From: Mycetocola reblochoni REB411
GTDB taxonomy: Bacteria; Actinomycetota; Actinomycetes; Actinomycetales; Microbacteriaceae
Reading direction: 5' to 3'
Assembly: GCF_900163835.1 (NCBI RefSeq)
Contig: NZ_FUKR01000056.1
Span: forward strand, 1 to 64,000
Length of the DNA stretch: 64,000 nucleotides
Positions 31,175 through 40,118 of the stretch are shown here, piece by piece (positions within the stretch are counted from its first letter, which is position 1; each line of letters opens with the position of its first letter). Made by a program: the position numbers and the translations under genes. Under the pieces are notes generated by a model, which had not been told where the DNA came from, did not search any database, and worked only from the letters and a program-made list of their open reading frames with translations.

Positions 31175-32211
31175 CCGGCGTCACGCCGAGCGGCCTGCTG
31201 CTCCGGCGCGGCCGGCGCTCCGTGCTGATCCCTGCGCGTGCGCTGCTCGTCTGTCTCATCGCGGCGGTCGGCATCGTGGTGCTCGGGATCGTCGTCCTGG
31301 GCACCGGGACGCTCCAGCTGAGCCCCGGCGAGGTCGCGGGGGCCCTCATCGGCAGAGGAGAGGACCGCGTCGAGAAGATCGTGCTCGGCATCCGTGTGCC
31401 CCGGCTGGTGACGGCCGTCGCGGTCGGAGCGGCCCTGGGCATCAGCGGATGCGTGTTCCAGTCGATCTCCCGCAACGCGCTCGGGTCCCCCGACGTGATC
31501 GGCTTCACGACCGGGGCGGCGACCGGAGCGGTCGCGCAGATCGTCCTCGTCGACGGCGGGCCGGTGGCCACGGCCCTTGCGGCGGTCCTGGGCGGCCTGC
31601 TGACCGCGCTCGTCGTCTACCTGCTGTCCATCAAGGGGGGTGTGACCGGCGGCTACCGGCTCGTGCTCATCGGCATCGGCGTCGGCGCGCTGCTCGCGGC
31701 GGCCAACACCGTCATCATGGCCAGAGGACAGCTGGAGCTCGCGATCTCGGCGCAGATCTGGCTCACCGGGTCGCTGAACGCCAGGACGTGGGCGCACGCG
31801 GTTCCCGTGCTCGTCGGGCTCGCGGTCCTCATCCCCGTGGTGCTGGCGAAGGCGCGGGCGCTCGCCGTCATGGAGATGGGCGACGACACCGCGGCACAGC
31901 TCGGCGTCCGCGTCGAGCGCAGCCGGGTGCTGCTCATGGTCGCCGCCGTCGCGCTGGCGGCCGTCGCCGTCGCCGCGGCGGGTCCGATCGCCTTCGTGGC
32001 GCTGGCGGCACCCCAGCTGGCGGCACGGCTGGTGCGGGGCTCGGCGCCGCCGATCCTCAGTTCCGCCCTGGTCGGGGCGCTGCTCGTGGTCGCGGCCGAC
32101 GTCGTCGGACAGTACGCGCCGATCCGCGTCCCCCTGCCGATCGGCGTGGTGACGGGCCTGCTGGGCGGTCTGTACCTGCTCTGGCTTGTCACCAGGACCA
32201 GGCAGGTGTGA
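31171..32211 (+). CDS. Iron-siderophore ABC transporter permease (FecCD family), subunit 2
   Basis: 346 residues; FepG/FecD-like partner of the preceding permease. Recognisable by GIRVPRLVTAVAVGAALGI, FQSISRNALGSPDVIGFTTG and GPIAFVALAAPQLAARLV. The GTG start overlaps the preceding TGA (GTGA), implying translational coupling. Ends upstream of the ATPase gene with a gap of 88 nt, within which another possible in-frame ATG for the ATPase (32231) occurs. Confidence 0.92.
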   Translation: MTGVTPSGLLLRRGRRSVLIPARALLVCLIAAVGIVVLGIVVLGTGTLQLSPGEVAGALIGRGEDRVEKIVLGIRVPRLVTAVAVGAALGISGCVFQSISRNALGSPDVIGFTTGAATGAVAQIVLVDGGPVATALAAVLGGLLTALVVYLLSIKGGVTGGYRLVLIGIGVGALLAAANTVIMARGQLELAISAQIWLTGSLNARTWAHAVPVLVGLAVLIPVVLAKARALAVMEMGDDTAAQLGVRVERSRVLLMVAAVALAAVAVAAAGPIAFVALAAPQLAARLVRGSAPPILSSALVGALLVVAADVVGQYAPIRVPLPIGVVTGLLGGLYLLWLVTRTRQV

Positions 32212-32299
32212 CGGTGGGGGACGGGCGACCATGACCACGAGGACGACACGGCCGCAGCGACGGCGCCGACGCGGTGGAGACGACGAGGGAAGGACCGGA

Positions 32300-33109
32300 A
32301 TGGATCAGCACGAGGCGGAACGCGGCGGTCCGCGACTGGCGGGGCGCGGGCTGCGGCTCGGCTACGACGGGCGGACCGTGTCCGACGGGCTCGACGTCGA
32401 GATCCCCGATCGGTCGTTCACCGCGATCATCGGGCCCAACGCCTGCGGCAAGTCGACGCTGCTGCGTGCCCTGGCCCGGCTGATCAAACCGGAGACGGGG
32501 CACGTCGTGCTCGACGGCCAGGAGATCACGCGCTTCCCCTCGAAGGAGGTGGCCCGCAGGCTCGGGCTGCTGCCGCAGTCGGCGACCGCGCCGGACGGCA
32601 TCACCGTCGTCGACCTCGTCTCGCGCGGACGGTTCCCGCATCAGGGCGCGTTCCGGCAGTGGTCGCCGGAGGACGAGGCGGCCGTCACCAGGGCGCTGGA
32701 GGCGACGGGCGTGCGGGAGCTCGCCGACCGGCACGTCGACGAGCTCTCCGGCGGGCAGCGCCAGCGCGTGTGGATCTCGATGGTGCTGGCGCAGGACACC
32801 CCGACCCTCCTGTTGGACGAGCCGACCACCTTCCTCGACATCGTGCACCAGATCGAGGTCCTCGAGCTCTGCCGTCGGCTGCACCGGACCGGCGACTACA
32901 CGCTCGTCGCGGTCCTGCACGACCTCAACCTCGCCTTCCGCTACGCGGACCACGTCATCATGATGAGGGACGGCCGTGTCATGGCGACCGGTGCACCGGC
33001 GGAGATCGTCACCGCGGAGCGCCTGGACGAGGTCTTCGGCCTGAAGGCGCGTGTCATCGACGACCCTGTGTCGGGGACGCCCCTCGTCATCCCCGAGGCC
33101 GTGCAGTGA
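32300..33109 (+). CDS. Iron-siderophore ABC transporter ATP-binding protein
   Basis: 269-residue FepC/FecE-type ATPase. Walker A is GPNACGKSTLL (Ala-Cys instead of the usual Gly-Cys/Ser-Gly), then Q-loop LLPQSATAP, signature LSGGQRQRVWISMVLAQ, Walker B LLLDEPTTFLD and H-loop LHDLN. It energises the two FecCD permeases. The ATG at 32300 is preferred since AGGGAAGGACC precedes it; an ATG at 32231 would add 23 Arg-rich residues. The GTG of the esterase gene overlaps its stop. Confidence 0.92.
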   Translation: MDQHEAERGGPRLAGRGLRLGYDGRTVSDGLDVEIPDRSFTAIIGPNACGKSTLLRALARLIKPETGHVVLDGQEITRFPSKEVARRLGLLPQSATAPDGITVVDLVSRGRFPHQGAFRQWSPEDEAAVTRALEATGVRELADRHVDELSGGQRQRVWISMVLAQDTPTLLLDEPTTFLDIVHQIEVLELCRRLHRTGDYTLVAVLHDLNLAFRYADHVIMMRDGRVMATGAPAEIVTAERLDEVFGLKARVIDDPVSGTPLVIPEAVQ

Positions 33110-34389
33110 CGGGCCGCGGTGTCGTCCACCCGCCGCCACGGGACGCCGTCGTCCCCCGGGTGGCCGCCCCGATCGCGGAGAGGTGGGAGTTCCTCGGCGA
33201 CGTCGCCAGGGCCGCGGTGGTCGAGCGGCTGCGCGGTGTCGAGACGCCGATCCTCGAGGAGGACGCCGACGGGTCATGGCTGGTGACCTTCGTCTGGAGC
33301 AGCGCCGACGCTCGGGCCGTGGTGCTCGCGGCGAACGCGCTCTTCGACCACGCGCACCCGGGGCTCAGCGAGTTCGAGCGGCTCGCCGGCTCGGACCTCT
33401 GGGTGCTGAGCTACCTGGTCCCGTCCGGGTGGCGTGCCGGCTACGTGATCACAGAGCACAGCGGCGACGGGCCGGCGCCCTGGCGCGCGGCCACCGACCG
33501 CAGGGCCGCGCGCCTCGCCGCGATGGCCGGGGGGCCCGACCCGCGGAACCCGCTGCGTGCGGCGCAGATGATGTCGGAGGGTGAGCAGTCCGTCGTCGAG
33601 GTCCCCGACGCGCCGGAGCACCCGTTCGCCTCGCCGCCGTTCGGCCCGGCGCCGGAGGAGTGGTCCGTGCCGGACGCGGTCGCGGGGCTGGACCGGCGCG
33701 TGTGGGTCTACCGGCCGCCGGCACCCGCCTCGTCGCCCTTGGCTGCGCGGGTCGGCGTCGCGGTCGACGGGGCCCGCCAGGACCCCGGACCCGGCCGGGA
33801 GGGCACGCCCCTGCTCCTGCTGTTCGACGGCCAGGTCTGGGCGACCAGGGCGTCTCTGGCGACGATGCTCGACCGTGCGATCCGTGCGGGCGCCCTGCCT
33901 CCGCTGCACGTGGCGATGATCGACTCGGTCGACCCCGACCGCCGCACCGCGGAGCTCGGGGTCAGCGGCGGGATCAACGACTTCGTGCTCGACACCCTCC
34001 TTCCCCTCCTCCGGCGCGAGCTGCCGGTGAGCGCTGCGCCCGAGGCGACGGCGGTGAGCGGTCAGAGCTTCGGGGGGCTGGCCGCGCTGTGGCTTCTCGG
34101 TCGCGCGCCGGAGACGGTGGGCGCGGCCATCGCGCAGTCGCCGTCGCTGTGGCGCAACGACCCCTCGCCGCTTCTTCTCGACCGCTCCGCGCCGTACCGT
34201 CTGGTGCTGACCGCCGGCTGCTTCGAGGAGGAGATCGCGGAGGGCGCCGCGGGCCTCGCCGAGCGGTTGCTCGCCGGAGGGGCGAAGGTGCTCTACCGTC
34301 CGGTCACCGGGGGGCACGACTGGGCGTGGTGGTCGCAGGGCCTGATCGCCGGGCTGCAGGAGCTGTACGGCCGGCCCCCTCGCCGGTGA
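33106..34389 (+). CDS. Enterochelin esterase-like protein (Fes family)
   Basis: 427-residue cytosolic alpha/beta hydrolase. The N-terminal domain (about 30-170) fits the enterochelin-esterase N-terminal beta-sandwich (WLVTFVWSS, LWVLSYLVPSGWRAGY); the C-terminal esterase domain has DGQVWATRASLATMLD, the nucleophile elbow SGQSFGGLAAL and the catalytic His in TGGHDWAWW. It would cleave ester bonds of imported ferric catecholate siderophore to release iron. GTG start overlaps the ATPase TGA (GTGA), fifth and last gene of the uptake operon. No siderophore biosynthesis genes are nearby, so use of foreign siderophores is likely. Confidence 0.87.
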   Translation: MTGRGVVHPPPRDAVVPRVAAPIAERWEFLGDVARAAVVERLRGVETPILEEDADGSWLVTFVWSSADARAVVLAANALFDHAHPGLSEFERLAGSDLWVLSYLVPSGWRAGYVITEHSGDGPAPWRAATDRRAARLAAMAGGPDPRNPLRAAQMMSEGEQSVVEVPDAPEHPFASPPFGPAPEEWSVPDAVAGLDRRVWVYRPPAPASSPLAARVGVAVDGARQDPGPGREGTPLLLLFDGQVWATRASLATMLDRAIRAGALPPLHVAMIDSVDPDRRTAELGVSGGINDFVLDTLLPLLRRELPVSAAPEATAVSGQSFGGLAALWLLGRAPETVGAAIAQSPSLWRNDPSPLLLDRSAPYRLVLTAGCFEEEIAEGAAGLAERLLAGGAKVLYRPVTGGHDWAWWSQGLIAGLQELYGRPPRR

Positions 34390-34553
34390 CGGGGCGACGT
34401 CCACGACCCGCCGCCCGGCTTTACTCTCCGGCACGGTTTCACGTAAGCTGTCCCAGGAGTCGAAATCCGCAACGCTTGATCCGTGCCATTTTCCCTGTGA
34501 AGATCGCGGCGGCCGCGCGGGTGGAGGACTCCCCTCGGCCGGTCTCCGGCTGA

Positions 34554-34626
34554 AGGGCGGTGGCTCAATTGGTAGAGCAGCGGTCTCCAAAACCGCAGGT
34601 TGCAGGTTCGAGTCCTGTCCGCCCTG
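34554..34626 (+). tRNA. tRNA-Trp (anticodon CCA)
   Basis: Acceptor AGGGCGG pairs with CCGCCCT; D arm GCTC/GAGC; anticodon stem GCGGT/ACCGC with loop CTCCAAA (CCA); T arm GCAGGTTCGAGTCCTGT. It sits directly before secE, the standard bacterial arrangement. Confidence 0.96.
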
Positions 34627-34673
34627 CGCGTCGACAGTGACATTCCGTGTCGGCACACGAAAGGTGTATCCAG

Positions 34674-34949
34674 GTGGCCCGTAAAGTTATCGACGAACCC
34701 AGCGAGGACATCGTCGCGACCGCTCAGCGCGAGCGTGCAGCACGGCGCAACCCCTTTGCGAAGATCATTCTCTTCCTCAAGCAGGTCGTTGGTGAGCTGA
34801 AGAAGGTCGTCACCCCGACCCGCAAGGAACTCGTCAACTACACCATCGTCGTGCTGGTGTTCGTTGTGATCATGATGGCGCTGGTGTACGGACTCGATCA
34901 GCTGTTCGGCTGGCTGGCCATCATCGTCTTCGGCAACCCGTCGATCTAG
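34674..34949 (+). CDS. secE: Preprotein translocase subunit SecE
   Basis: 91-residue single-span membrane protein that clamps SecY in the translocon. The amphipathic helix KIILFLKQVVGELKKVVTP with the conserved VxTPTRKEL turn precedes one transmembrane segment (IVVLVFVVIMMALVYGLDQL). The GTG at 34674 follows AAGGTGT; in-frame codons further upstream run into the tRNA-Trp region. Followed by nusG with an 82-bp gap. Confidence 0.95.
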   Translation: MARKVIDEPSEDIVATAQRERAARRNPFAKIILFLKQVVGELKKVVTPTRKELVNYTIVVLVFVVIMMALVYGLDQLFGWLAIIVFGNPSI

Positions 34950-35031
34950 CTCGGCGGCCCGCGAGGGCAGGGTGCGGGCGGATGCCGGGTCGGCTCCGGA
35001 CGGGAATCAACTGTGAGGAATGGGAATCTAG

Positions 35032-35979
35032 GTGTCTGAGATCAATCGCGACGAGGTCGACTGGGCCACGGCTGCTGAGCAGTCCGCCGAGGACGACGAG
35101 GCCCAGGAGGGCAACATCCTGGCCGCCGAAGAGGCGTCGGTTGAGCCGGCGGAGTCCGCCGCGGTGACCGAGGAGAACCCCGAGTCCGGCCTCGATGCGG
35201 CACTGGACGCCCTCGCCGAGTCGCGTGACCCCGAGGCTGACGCCGTCGTGGACGACTCCCTCGACGTCGACGACGCCGCCGAGGCGGAGGCCGCCGTCGA
35301 GGCGACCGAGGACGAGGACGCCGAGGAGCAGGCGATCGAGGCCGAGGACGCCCCCGAGGTCGACCCGTATGACGCCTTCAAGGCGGAGCTGCGCGTCCTG
35401 CCGGGCAAGTGGTACGTCATCCACTCCTACGCCGGCTTCGAGCGCAAGGTCAAGGCCAACATCGAGCAGCGCAAGGGCACGCTCGACGTCGCGGACTTCA
35501 TCTACCAGGTCGAGGTCCCGATGGAGGACGTCGTCGAGATCAAGAACGGCCAGCGCAAGATGGTGACGCGCGTGCGGATTCCCGGCTACGTGCTCGTGCG
35601 CATGGACCTCAACGAGGACAGCTGGTCCGTCGTCCGCCACACCCCCGGGGTGACCGGCTTCGTCGGCAACGCGCACAACCCGACGCCCCTGCGCTTCGCC
35701 GAGGCGTTCAACATGCTCAAGAGCCTCGTCGAGGTCAAGGAGCAGGCGGCGGCCAAGTCCGCCGGCGGCTCCGGCGCGCCCCAGGTCTCCCGTACGGTCA
35801 CCGCCGAGGTCGACTTCGAGATCGGCGAGACCATCACGATCAAGGAGGGGTCGTTCGCGGGCCTTCCCGGGTCGATCAGCGAGATCAAGCCGGAGAGCGG
35901 CAAGCTCACCGTCCTCGTGTCGCTGTTCGAGCGCGAGACGCCCGTCGAGCTGAGCTTCGACCAGGTCACCAAGCTCTAG
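35032..35979 (+). CDS. nusG: Transcription termination/antitermination protein NusG
   Basis: 315 residues. Residues 1 to about 115 form an acidic Ala/Glu/Asp extension typical of actinobacterial NusG; the NGN domain starts at [15 protein letters not shown] and the C-terminal KOW domain is [19 protein letters not shown]. It binds RNA polymerase and couples transcription with Rho or ribosomes. GTG start; the next genes are the ribosomal proteins L11 and L1. Confidence 0.96.
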   Translation: MSEINRDEVDWATAAEQSAEDDEAQEGNILAAEEASVEPAESAAVTEENPESGLDAALDALAESRDPEADAVVDDSLDVDDAAEAEAAVEATEDEDAEEQAIEAEDAPEVDPYDAFKAELRVLPGKWYVIHSYAGFERKVKANIEQRKGTLDVADFIYQVEVPMEDVVEIKNGQRKMVTRVRIPGYVLVRMDLNEDSWSVVRHTPGVTGFVGNAHNPTPLRFAEAFNMLKSLVEVKEQAAAKSAGGSGAPQVSRTVTAEVDFEIGETITIKEGSFAGLPGSISEIKPESGKLTVLVSLFERETPVELSFDQVTKL

Positions 35980-36067
35980 ACATCCCCAAGCCACCGCGGT
36001 CCGGCTGGACGCGCGGGAGAGCCGCCGTCATCCGTCGGCGGTTCGAACCCCAGAAGAAGGAAGAAAC

Positions 36068-36499
36068 ATGGCACCGAAGAAGAAGGTCTCAGGTCTGATT
36101 AAGCTTCAGATCCAGGCCGGCGCCGCCAACCCCGCCCCGCCGATCGGTCCGGCGCTGGGTCAGCACGGCGTCAACATCATGGAGTTCTGCAAGGCGTACA
36201 ACGCCGCGACCGAGTCGCAGCGCGGCAACGTCATCCCCGTCGAGATCACCGTGTACGAGGACCGCTCGTTCACCTTCGTGCTCAAGACCCCTCCGGCAGC
36301 CGAGCTCATCAAGAAGGCCGCCGGCGTCGCCAAGGGCTCGTCGACGCCCCACACGGTGAAGGTCGCGAAGATCACCCAGGCCCAGGTCCGCGAGATCGCC
36401 GAGACCAAGAAGGCCGACCTCAACGCCAACGATGTCGACGCCGCGTCGAAGATCATCGCCGGCACCGCCCGTTCCATGGGCATCACGGTCGAGGGCTGA
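36068..36499 (+). CDS. rplK: 50S ribosomal protein L11
   Basis: 143 residues, the usual length. Conserved N-terminal segment [20 protein letters not shown] and [13 protein letters not shown], then the rRNA-binding C-terminal domain with [13 protein letters not shown] and [13 protein letters not shown]. It organises the GTPase-associated centre with 23S rRNA. ATG preceded by AGAAGGAAGAAAC. Confidence 0.97.
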
Positions 36500-36569
36500 C
36501 CTTCCCCCACTTATTCCGTGGCAGCGCCGGCCAGGCGCGATAGACCACGATCTCGAACTGGAGAATCAC

Positions 36570-37259
36570 ATGGCACAGAAGTCAAAGGCCTACCGGGCCG
36601 CGGCCGAGAAGATCTCGGACGGAAAGTTCTACACCCCCGCTGAAGCGGTCGCCCTCGCCAAGGAGACCGGCTCGGCCAAGTTCAACAGCACCGTCGAGGT
36701 CGCGCTGAAGCTCGGCGTGGACCCCCGCAAGGCGGACCAGATGGTCCGCGGTACGGTCATCCTCCCCCACGGCACGGGCAAGACCGCTCGCGTCATCGTC
36801 TTCGCCACGGGTGCGGCGGCCGAGGCCGCCATCGCCGCGGGTGCGGACGAAGTCGGCGGCGACGAGCTCATCGCCAAGGTCGCCGACGGCTGGACCGCCT
36901 TCGACTCGGCTGTCTCGACGCCGGAGCTCATGGGCAAGGTCGGTCGTCTGGGTAAGGTCCTCGGCCCGCGCGGCCTGATGCCGAACCCCAAGACCGGCAC
37001 CGTGACCCCGAACGTCGGCCAGGCCGTGTCCGACATCAAGGGCGGAAAGATCGAGTTCCGCGTCGACAAGCACTCCAACGTGCACTTCGTCATCGGCAAG
37101 GCCGGCTTCACCGCCGAGCAGCTGAACGAGAACCTCACCGTCGCCCTGGACGAGGTTCTCCGCCTCAAGCCGTCCAGCGCGAAGGGTCGCTACGTGCAGA
37201 AGGGCGCCGTCTCGACGACCTTCGGCCCCGGCATCCCCCTCGAGGTCAACGGCCTCTGA
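36570..37259 (+). CDS. rplA: 50S ribosomal protein L1
   Basis: 229 residues, normal length; L1-stalk protein that can also repress its own operon. Conserved parts are [52 protein letters not shown] and [11 protein letters not shown] at 36570 after a weak GGAG. A strong terminator follows, so rplJ/rplL are not in this transcript and are absent from the window. Confidence 0.97.
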   Translation: MAQKSKAYRAAAEKISDGKFYTPAEAVALAKETGSAKFNSTVEVALKLGVDPRKADQMVRGTVILPHGTGKTARVIVFATGAAAEAAIAAGADEVGGDELIAKVADGWTAFDSAVSTPELMGKVGRLGKVLGPRGLMPNPKTGTVTPNVGQAVSDIKGGKIEFRVDKHSNVHFVIGKAGFTAEQLNENLTVALDEVLRLKPSSAKGRYVQKGAVSTTFGPGIPLEVNGL

Positions 37260-37309
37260 CCGGCTGCGTCGACGGCATCAGCCGTCGTCCGGCCTGACGA
37301 CGCAGGTCA

Positions 37310-37345
37310 CGATGGGCCCCGCAACCTCGGTTGCGGGGCCCATCG
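37310..37345 (+). terminator. Terminator of the secE-nusG-rplK-rplA operon
   Basis: Perfect 17-bp stem (37310-37326 with 37329-37345) and 2-nt loop, 51 nt after the rplA stop. A smaller hairpin GACGGC-ATCA-GCCGTC lies at 37271-37286. Confidence 0.85.
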
Positions 37346-37394
37346 CCGTACGCCGGCGTCCGCGCCGGGCGCCGCGGCGTGCGACGATGGTGGC

Positions 37395-38132
37395 GTGCGG
37401 TTCGCAGTCGTCTCCGACATCCACGGCAACATCGATGCGCTGCGCGCCGTCGAGGCGGACATCCGCGCGGCCGGGTCGCCGCCCGTGCTCAATCTCGGCG
37501 ACTCCGCCTCCGGCGGAATGGACCCCGTCGGCACCATGGAGCTGCTCATGGAGCGCGACTGGCTGACGGTGAAAGGGAACCACGACAGGGCCGTCGCCGC
37601 GACCGGCGGTACGGCCATGGACCGCCACGCCAGGGAGCTGCTCCCGGCGTCGATGGTCGCCGTTCTCGGCGCCCTCCCCGTGACCGCCGAACCGGCCGCC
37701 GGCGTGCTCGCCGTGCACGGGACCCCGGCCAGCGACACGGAGTATCTGTTGGAGGGGGAGCAGGACAGGGACGGCGCCGTCCCGGACGAGCACCGCATCG
37801 TCCGCGTGCTCGACGGCTGCGGCGGCGGGCTGGTGCTGTGCGGTCACAGCCATGTGCCGAGGGTGCTCCGCCTCACCGACGGACGCATGGTCGTGAACCC
37901 CGGGAGCGTCGGTCTGCCGCGCGCGCTCAAGCCCGGTGCCCCTCCGCCCGCCCGATACGCGCTGGTGAGCAGGGACGGGGCCGGACCGGACGGCGACTGG
38001 ACCGTGCAGCTGCGGGAGGTCCGGTATGACGCCCGCGCGGCGGCGGATCGCGCCACGGCGAACGGGTTCGACCGGATCGCCGACGCCGTCCTCGGCATCA
38101 CGCGTGGAGTGCGGACCCGCCAGGGGGCCTGA
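37395..38132 (+). CDS. Metallophosphoesterase family protein
   Basis: 245 residues, calcineurin-like phosphoesterase of the YfcE/ApaH-like group. Metal-binding motifs in order: VVSDIHGNIDAL, LGDSASGG (GDxx), VKGNHDRAV (GNHD), and CGHSHVPRVL (GHxH), with NPGSVGLPR at the end of the domain. The substrate may be a cyclic nucleotide or phosphodiester and is not evident. GTG start, with a poor -10 (GACGAT) 6 nt upstream, compatible with a leaderless transcript. Monocistronic. Confidence 0.88.
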   Translation: MRFAVVSDIHGNIDALRAVEADIRAAGSPPVLNLGDSASGGMDPVGTMELLMERDWLTVKGNHDRAVAATGGTAMDRHARELLPASMVAVLGALPVTAEPAAGVLAVHGTPASDTEYLLEGEQDRDGAVPDEHRIVRVLDGCGGGLVLCGHSHVPRVLRLTDGRMVVNPGSVGLPRALKPGAPPPARYALVSRDGAGPDGDWTVQLREVRYDARAAADRATANGFDRIADAVLGITRGVRTRQGA

Positions 38133-38156
38133 CGCCTCGACGGACGGCGCCGGGCA

Positions 38157-39188
38157 TCAGGCCTCGCCGACCGAGAGGACGACCTTGCCGCGGCTGTGCC
38201 CGCTCTCGACGTGCTCATGGGCGGCGGTCGCCTCGTCGAGCCGGTAGACGCGGTCGACGTAGGGTCGGACGCTCCCCGAGCTCATCAGCCGCCCGATCGA
38301 CTCGAGCGTGTCCCCGTCGGGGGAGACCTTGTAGCCGGTGGCGCGCAGGCCGCGCGCGGCGGCGGCCTCCTCGAACCCGGTCCAGCTGTTCGTCGGCACG
38401 TTGATCAGCAGCCCGCCGGGGCGGAGGACGTCCAGCGAACGGGTGCCGGTGTCGTCGTGGACGTTGCCGACCAGGTCGATCACCACGTCGACCGGGGCGA
38501 CGACGTCCTCGAAGCGTTCGGTGCGGTAGTCGACGCACTCGTCCGCACCGAGGACGCGCAGCCAGTCGTGGTTCTCGGCGGAGGCCGTCGCGATGACCTC
38601 GGCGCCGAAGTAGCGGGCGAACTGGACGGCGAAGTGGCCGACGCCTCCGGCCGCGGCGTGGATGAGGATCCGCTGCCCCCTGTGCGCCCGTGCGGTGTCC
38701 ACGACCAGGCCCCAGGCGGTGAGCGCGGCCAGCGGCGTCGCGGCCGCCTCGGCGTGCGACAGCGACGCCGGCTTGGGCGCGACCGACCCGACCGGTGCGA
38801 CGACGTATTCCGCGTAGCTTCCGTCGTAGCGCGGGGTCGCGGTCATGCCGAAGACCTCCGTTCCGGGGGCGAGCGGGTGCGCGGCGTAGGGCGAGCGCAC
38901 CACGACGCCGGAGAAGTCGTAGCCGAGGACGGCGGGGAACGAGGTGATGTGGTCGGAGACCCCTCCGCCCGCGCGCGTCTTGCAGTCGAGCGGGTTGACG
39001 CTCGCGCAGCGGACCTGGATCAGCAGCTCGGCGTTGATCGGGCTGGGCGTGGCCACCCTCCCGGTCCGCAGCACCGAGGCGGTGCCCGGTCCGTCGATGA
39101 CCACGGCGGCCATGCTGTCGGGGACGGCGGCGGCCCTCGTGCCGATCGGATAGGTGTCCCACGCCGTGGTCAGCCGTTCGCGCACCAT
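38157..39188 (-). CDS. Zinc-type alcohol dehydrogenase-like / quinone oxidoreductase
   Basis: 343-residue medium-chain dehydrogenase/reductase without zinc-binding cysteines. NADPH-binding motif ILIHAAAGGVGHFAVQFAR (AxxGxxG), substrate-side VRCASVNPLDCKTRAGG and LGYDFSGVVV are typical of quinone oxidoreductase-like NADPH reductases. It may reduce enones or quinones. The ATG at 39188 follows CAAGGGGGAACG; the frame stays open to 39227. Convergent with the phosphoesterase gene. Confidence 0.87.
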   Translation of the reverse strand: MVRERLTTAWDTYPIGTRAAAVPDSMAAVVIDGPGTASVLRTGRVATPSPINAELLIQVRCASVNPLDCKTRAGGGVSDHITSFPAVLGYDFSGVVVRSPYAAHPLAPGTEVFGMTATPRYDGSYAEYVVAPVGSVAPKPASLSHAEAAATPLAALTAWGLVVDTARAHRGQRILIHAAAGGVGHFAVQFARYFGAEVIATASAENHDWLRVLGADECVDYRTERFEDVVAPVDVVIDLVGNVHDDTGTRSLDVLRPGGLLINVPTNSWTGFEEAAAARGLRATGYKVSPDGDTLESIGRLMSSGSVRPYVDRVYRLDEATAAHEHVESGHSRGKVVLSVGEA

Positions 39189-39318
39189 CGTTCCCCCTTG
39201 TCGATCGCTGAGCCGGTCGTAGACCACTCAACACGACCGATGCGTCGAACGTGTTTCACGGAGGTGACGTGTCGTGGCCGGGGCGGGCCGGGGACGCGGG
39301 GCACCGGACGGGCTGCGA

Positions 39319-39324
39319 TAGGCT
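39319..39324 (+). promoter_or_regulatory. -10 element TAGGCT with a short leader
   Basis: TAGGCT about 38 nt before the ATG at 39363, which itself is preceded by a GAGGA Shine-Dalgarno; a leader of about 32 nt is expected. Confidence 0.5.
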
Positions 39325-39362
39325 CGGGACACCCGACCCCCCCCAGCACTCCGAGGACACGC

Positions 39363-40103
39363 ATGCCCCTGCCCAGCCTCGACGGACGCGCGTTCCGTCT
39401 GCTCAGCTCCTCCAACAGCGCCGTCGACCCCGACGCCTCGAGCGTGTTCGTGTTCCACGAGCGTGCGGGCATCGTCTGGAGCGAGTACGGCGGCGACACC
39501 GTCACCGTCGGCCGCGGCGTGGGGGTGCGCGAGGGCGACACGCTGAGGGAGTGGTTCGTCCATCGCCTGGCTGCGGACGGCTCCGTCGTGTCCGGCGACA
39601 ACACCAGCGAGATCGTGGGGGAGCCGGGCGCGCTCCGGCTCGTCGAGCGGTTCACGATCGACGGCGTCGACCTCGAGAGCGTCTGCGTCGAGCTCGACCC
39701 TGCCGAGCGGGCGCGGTGGGCCGACGCGCTCCTCGTCCCCGACGACGTCGCGGTGACGGCTGGCGGCGCCGCCCCGAGCCTGGACGGCCGACGCTTCGTG
39801 CTGACGTCCTCGACGGCGAGCGTCGTCGACGAGGACAGCCCGAGCACCTTCGACTACCACGAGCACGCCGGCCTCATCTGGGGCGAGTACGGGGGTGACA
39901 CCGTGACCTTCGGTCGTTTCATCGGGACCAGGTCGGGTGACACGATCAGCGTCGTCTTCGCCCACGAGCTCGTCGCCGACGGCCGGGTGATCACAGGGGG
40001 AAGCGACAGCGCCGTGCGGCTGAGCGACGGGGAGCTGACCCTCGTCGAGGACTTCGTCGTCGACGGCGTCGAGCACCGCAGTGTGTGCGTGCAGGCCCGC
40101 TAG
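39363..40103 (+). CDS. Protein with two tandem copies of a small beta-rich domain, function unknown
   Basis: 246 residues made of two homologous halves of about 110 residues. The first begins SLDGRAFRLLSSSNSAVDPD and has FHERAGIVWSEYGGDTVTVG; the second begins SLDGRRFVLTSSTASVVDED and has YHEHAGLIWGEYGGDTVTFG. Each half ends LVE-F-IDGV-SVCV. From memory, single-domain relatives of this shape occur in Bacillus and other genera and are often labelled, without clear basis, N-acetylglutamate synthase; no acetyltransferase motif is visible. No signal peptide, so probably cytosolic. Monocistronic. Confidence 0.75.
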   Translation: MPLPSLDGRAFRLLSSSNSAVDPDASSVFVFHERAGIVWSEYGGDTVTVGRGVGVREGDTLREWFVHRLAADGSVVSGDNTSEIVGEPGALRLVERFTIDGVDLESVCVELDPAERARWADALLVPDDVAVTAGGAAPSLDGRRFVLTSSTASVVDEDSPSTFDYHEHAGLIWGEYGGDTVTFGRFIGTRSGDTISVVFAHELVADGRVITGGSDSAVRLSDGELTLVEDFVVDGVEHRSVCVQAR

Positions 40104-40118
40104 CCGCCGCGGCGGCTA
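40101..40118. terminator. Palindrome spanning both stop codons of convergent genes
   Basis: TAGCCGCCGCGGCGGCTA is a perfect 18-nt palindrome whose ends are the TAG stops of the plus-strand gene (40101-40103) and of the minus-strand regulator (40116-40118). It may act as a compact bidirectional terminator, although the loop would have to open from the centre. Confidence 0.6.

Noticed and set aside
35032-35380. Acidic N-terminal extension of NusG as an anomalous fusion
   Set aside because: Long acidic extensions are normal in actinobacterial NusG proteins.
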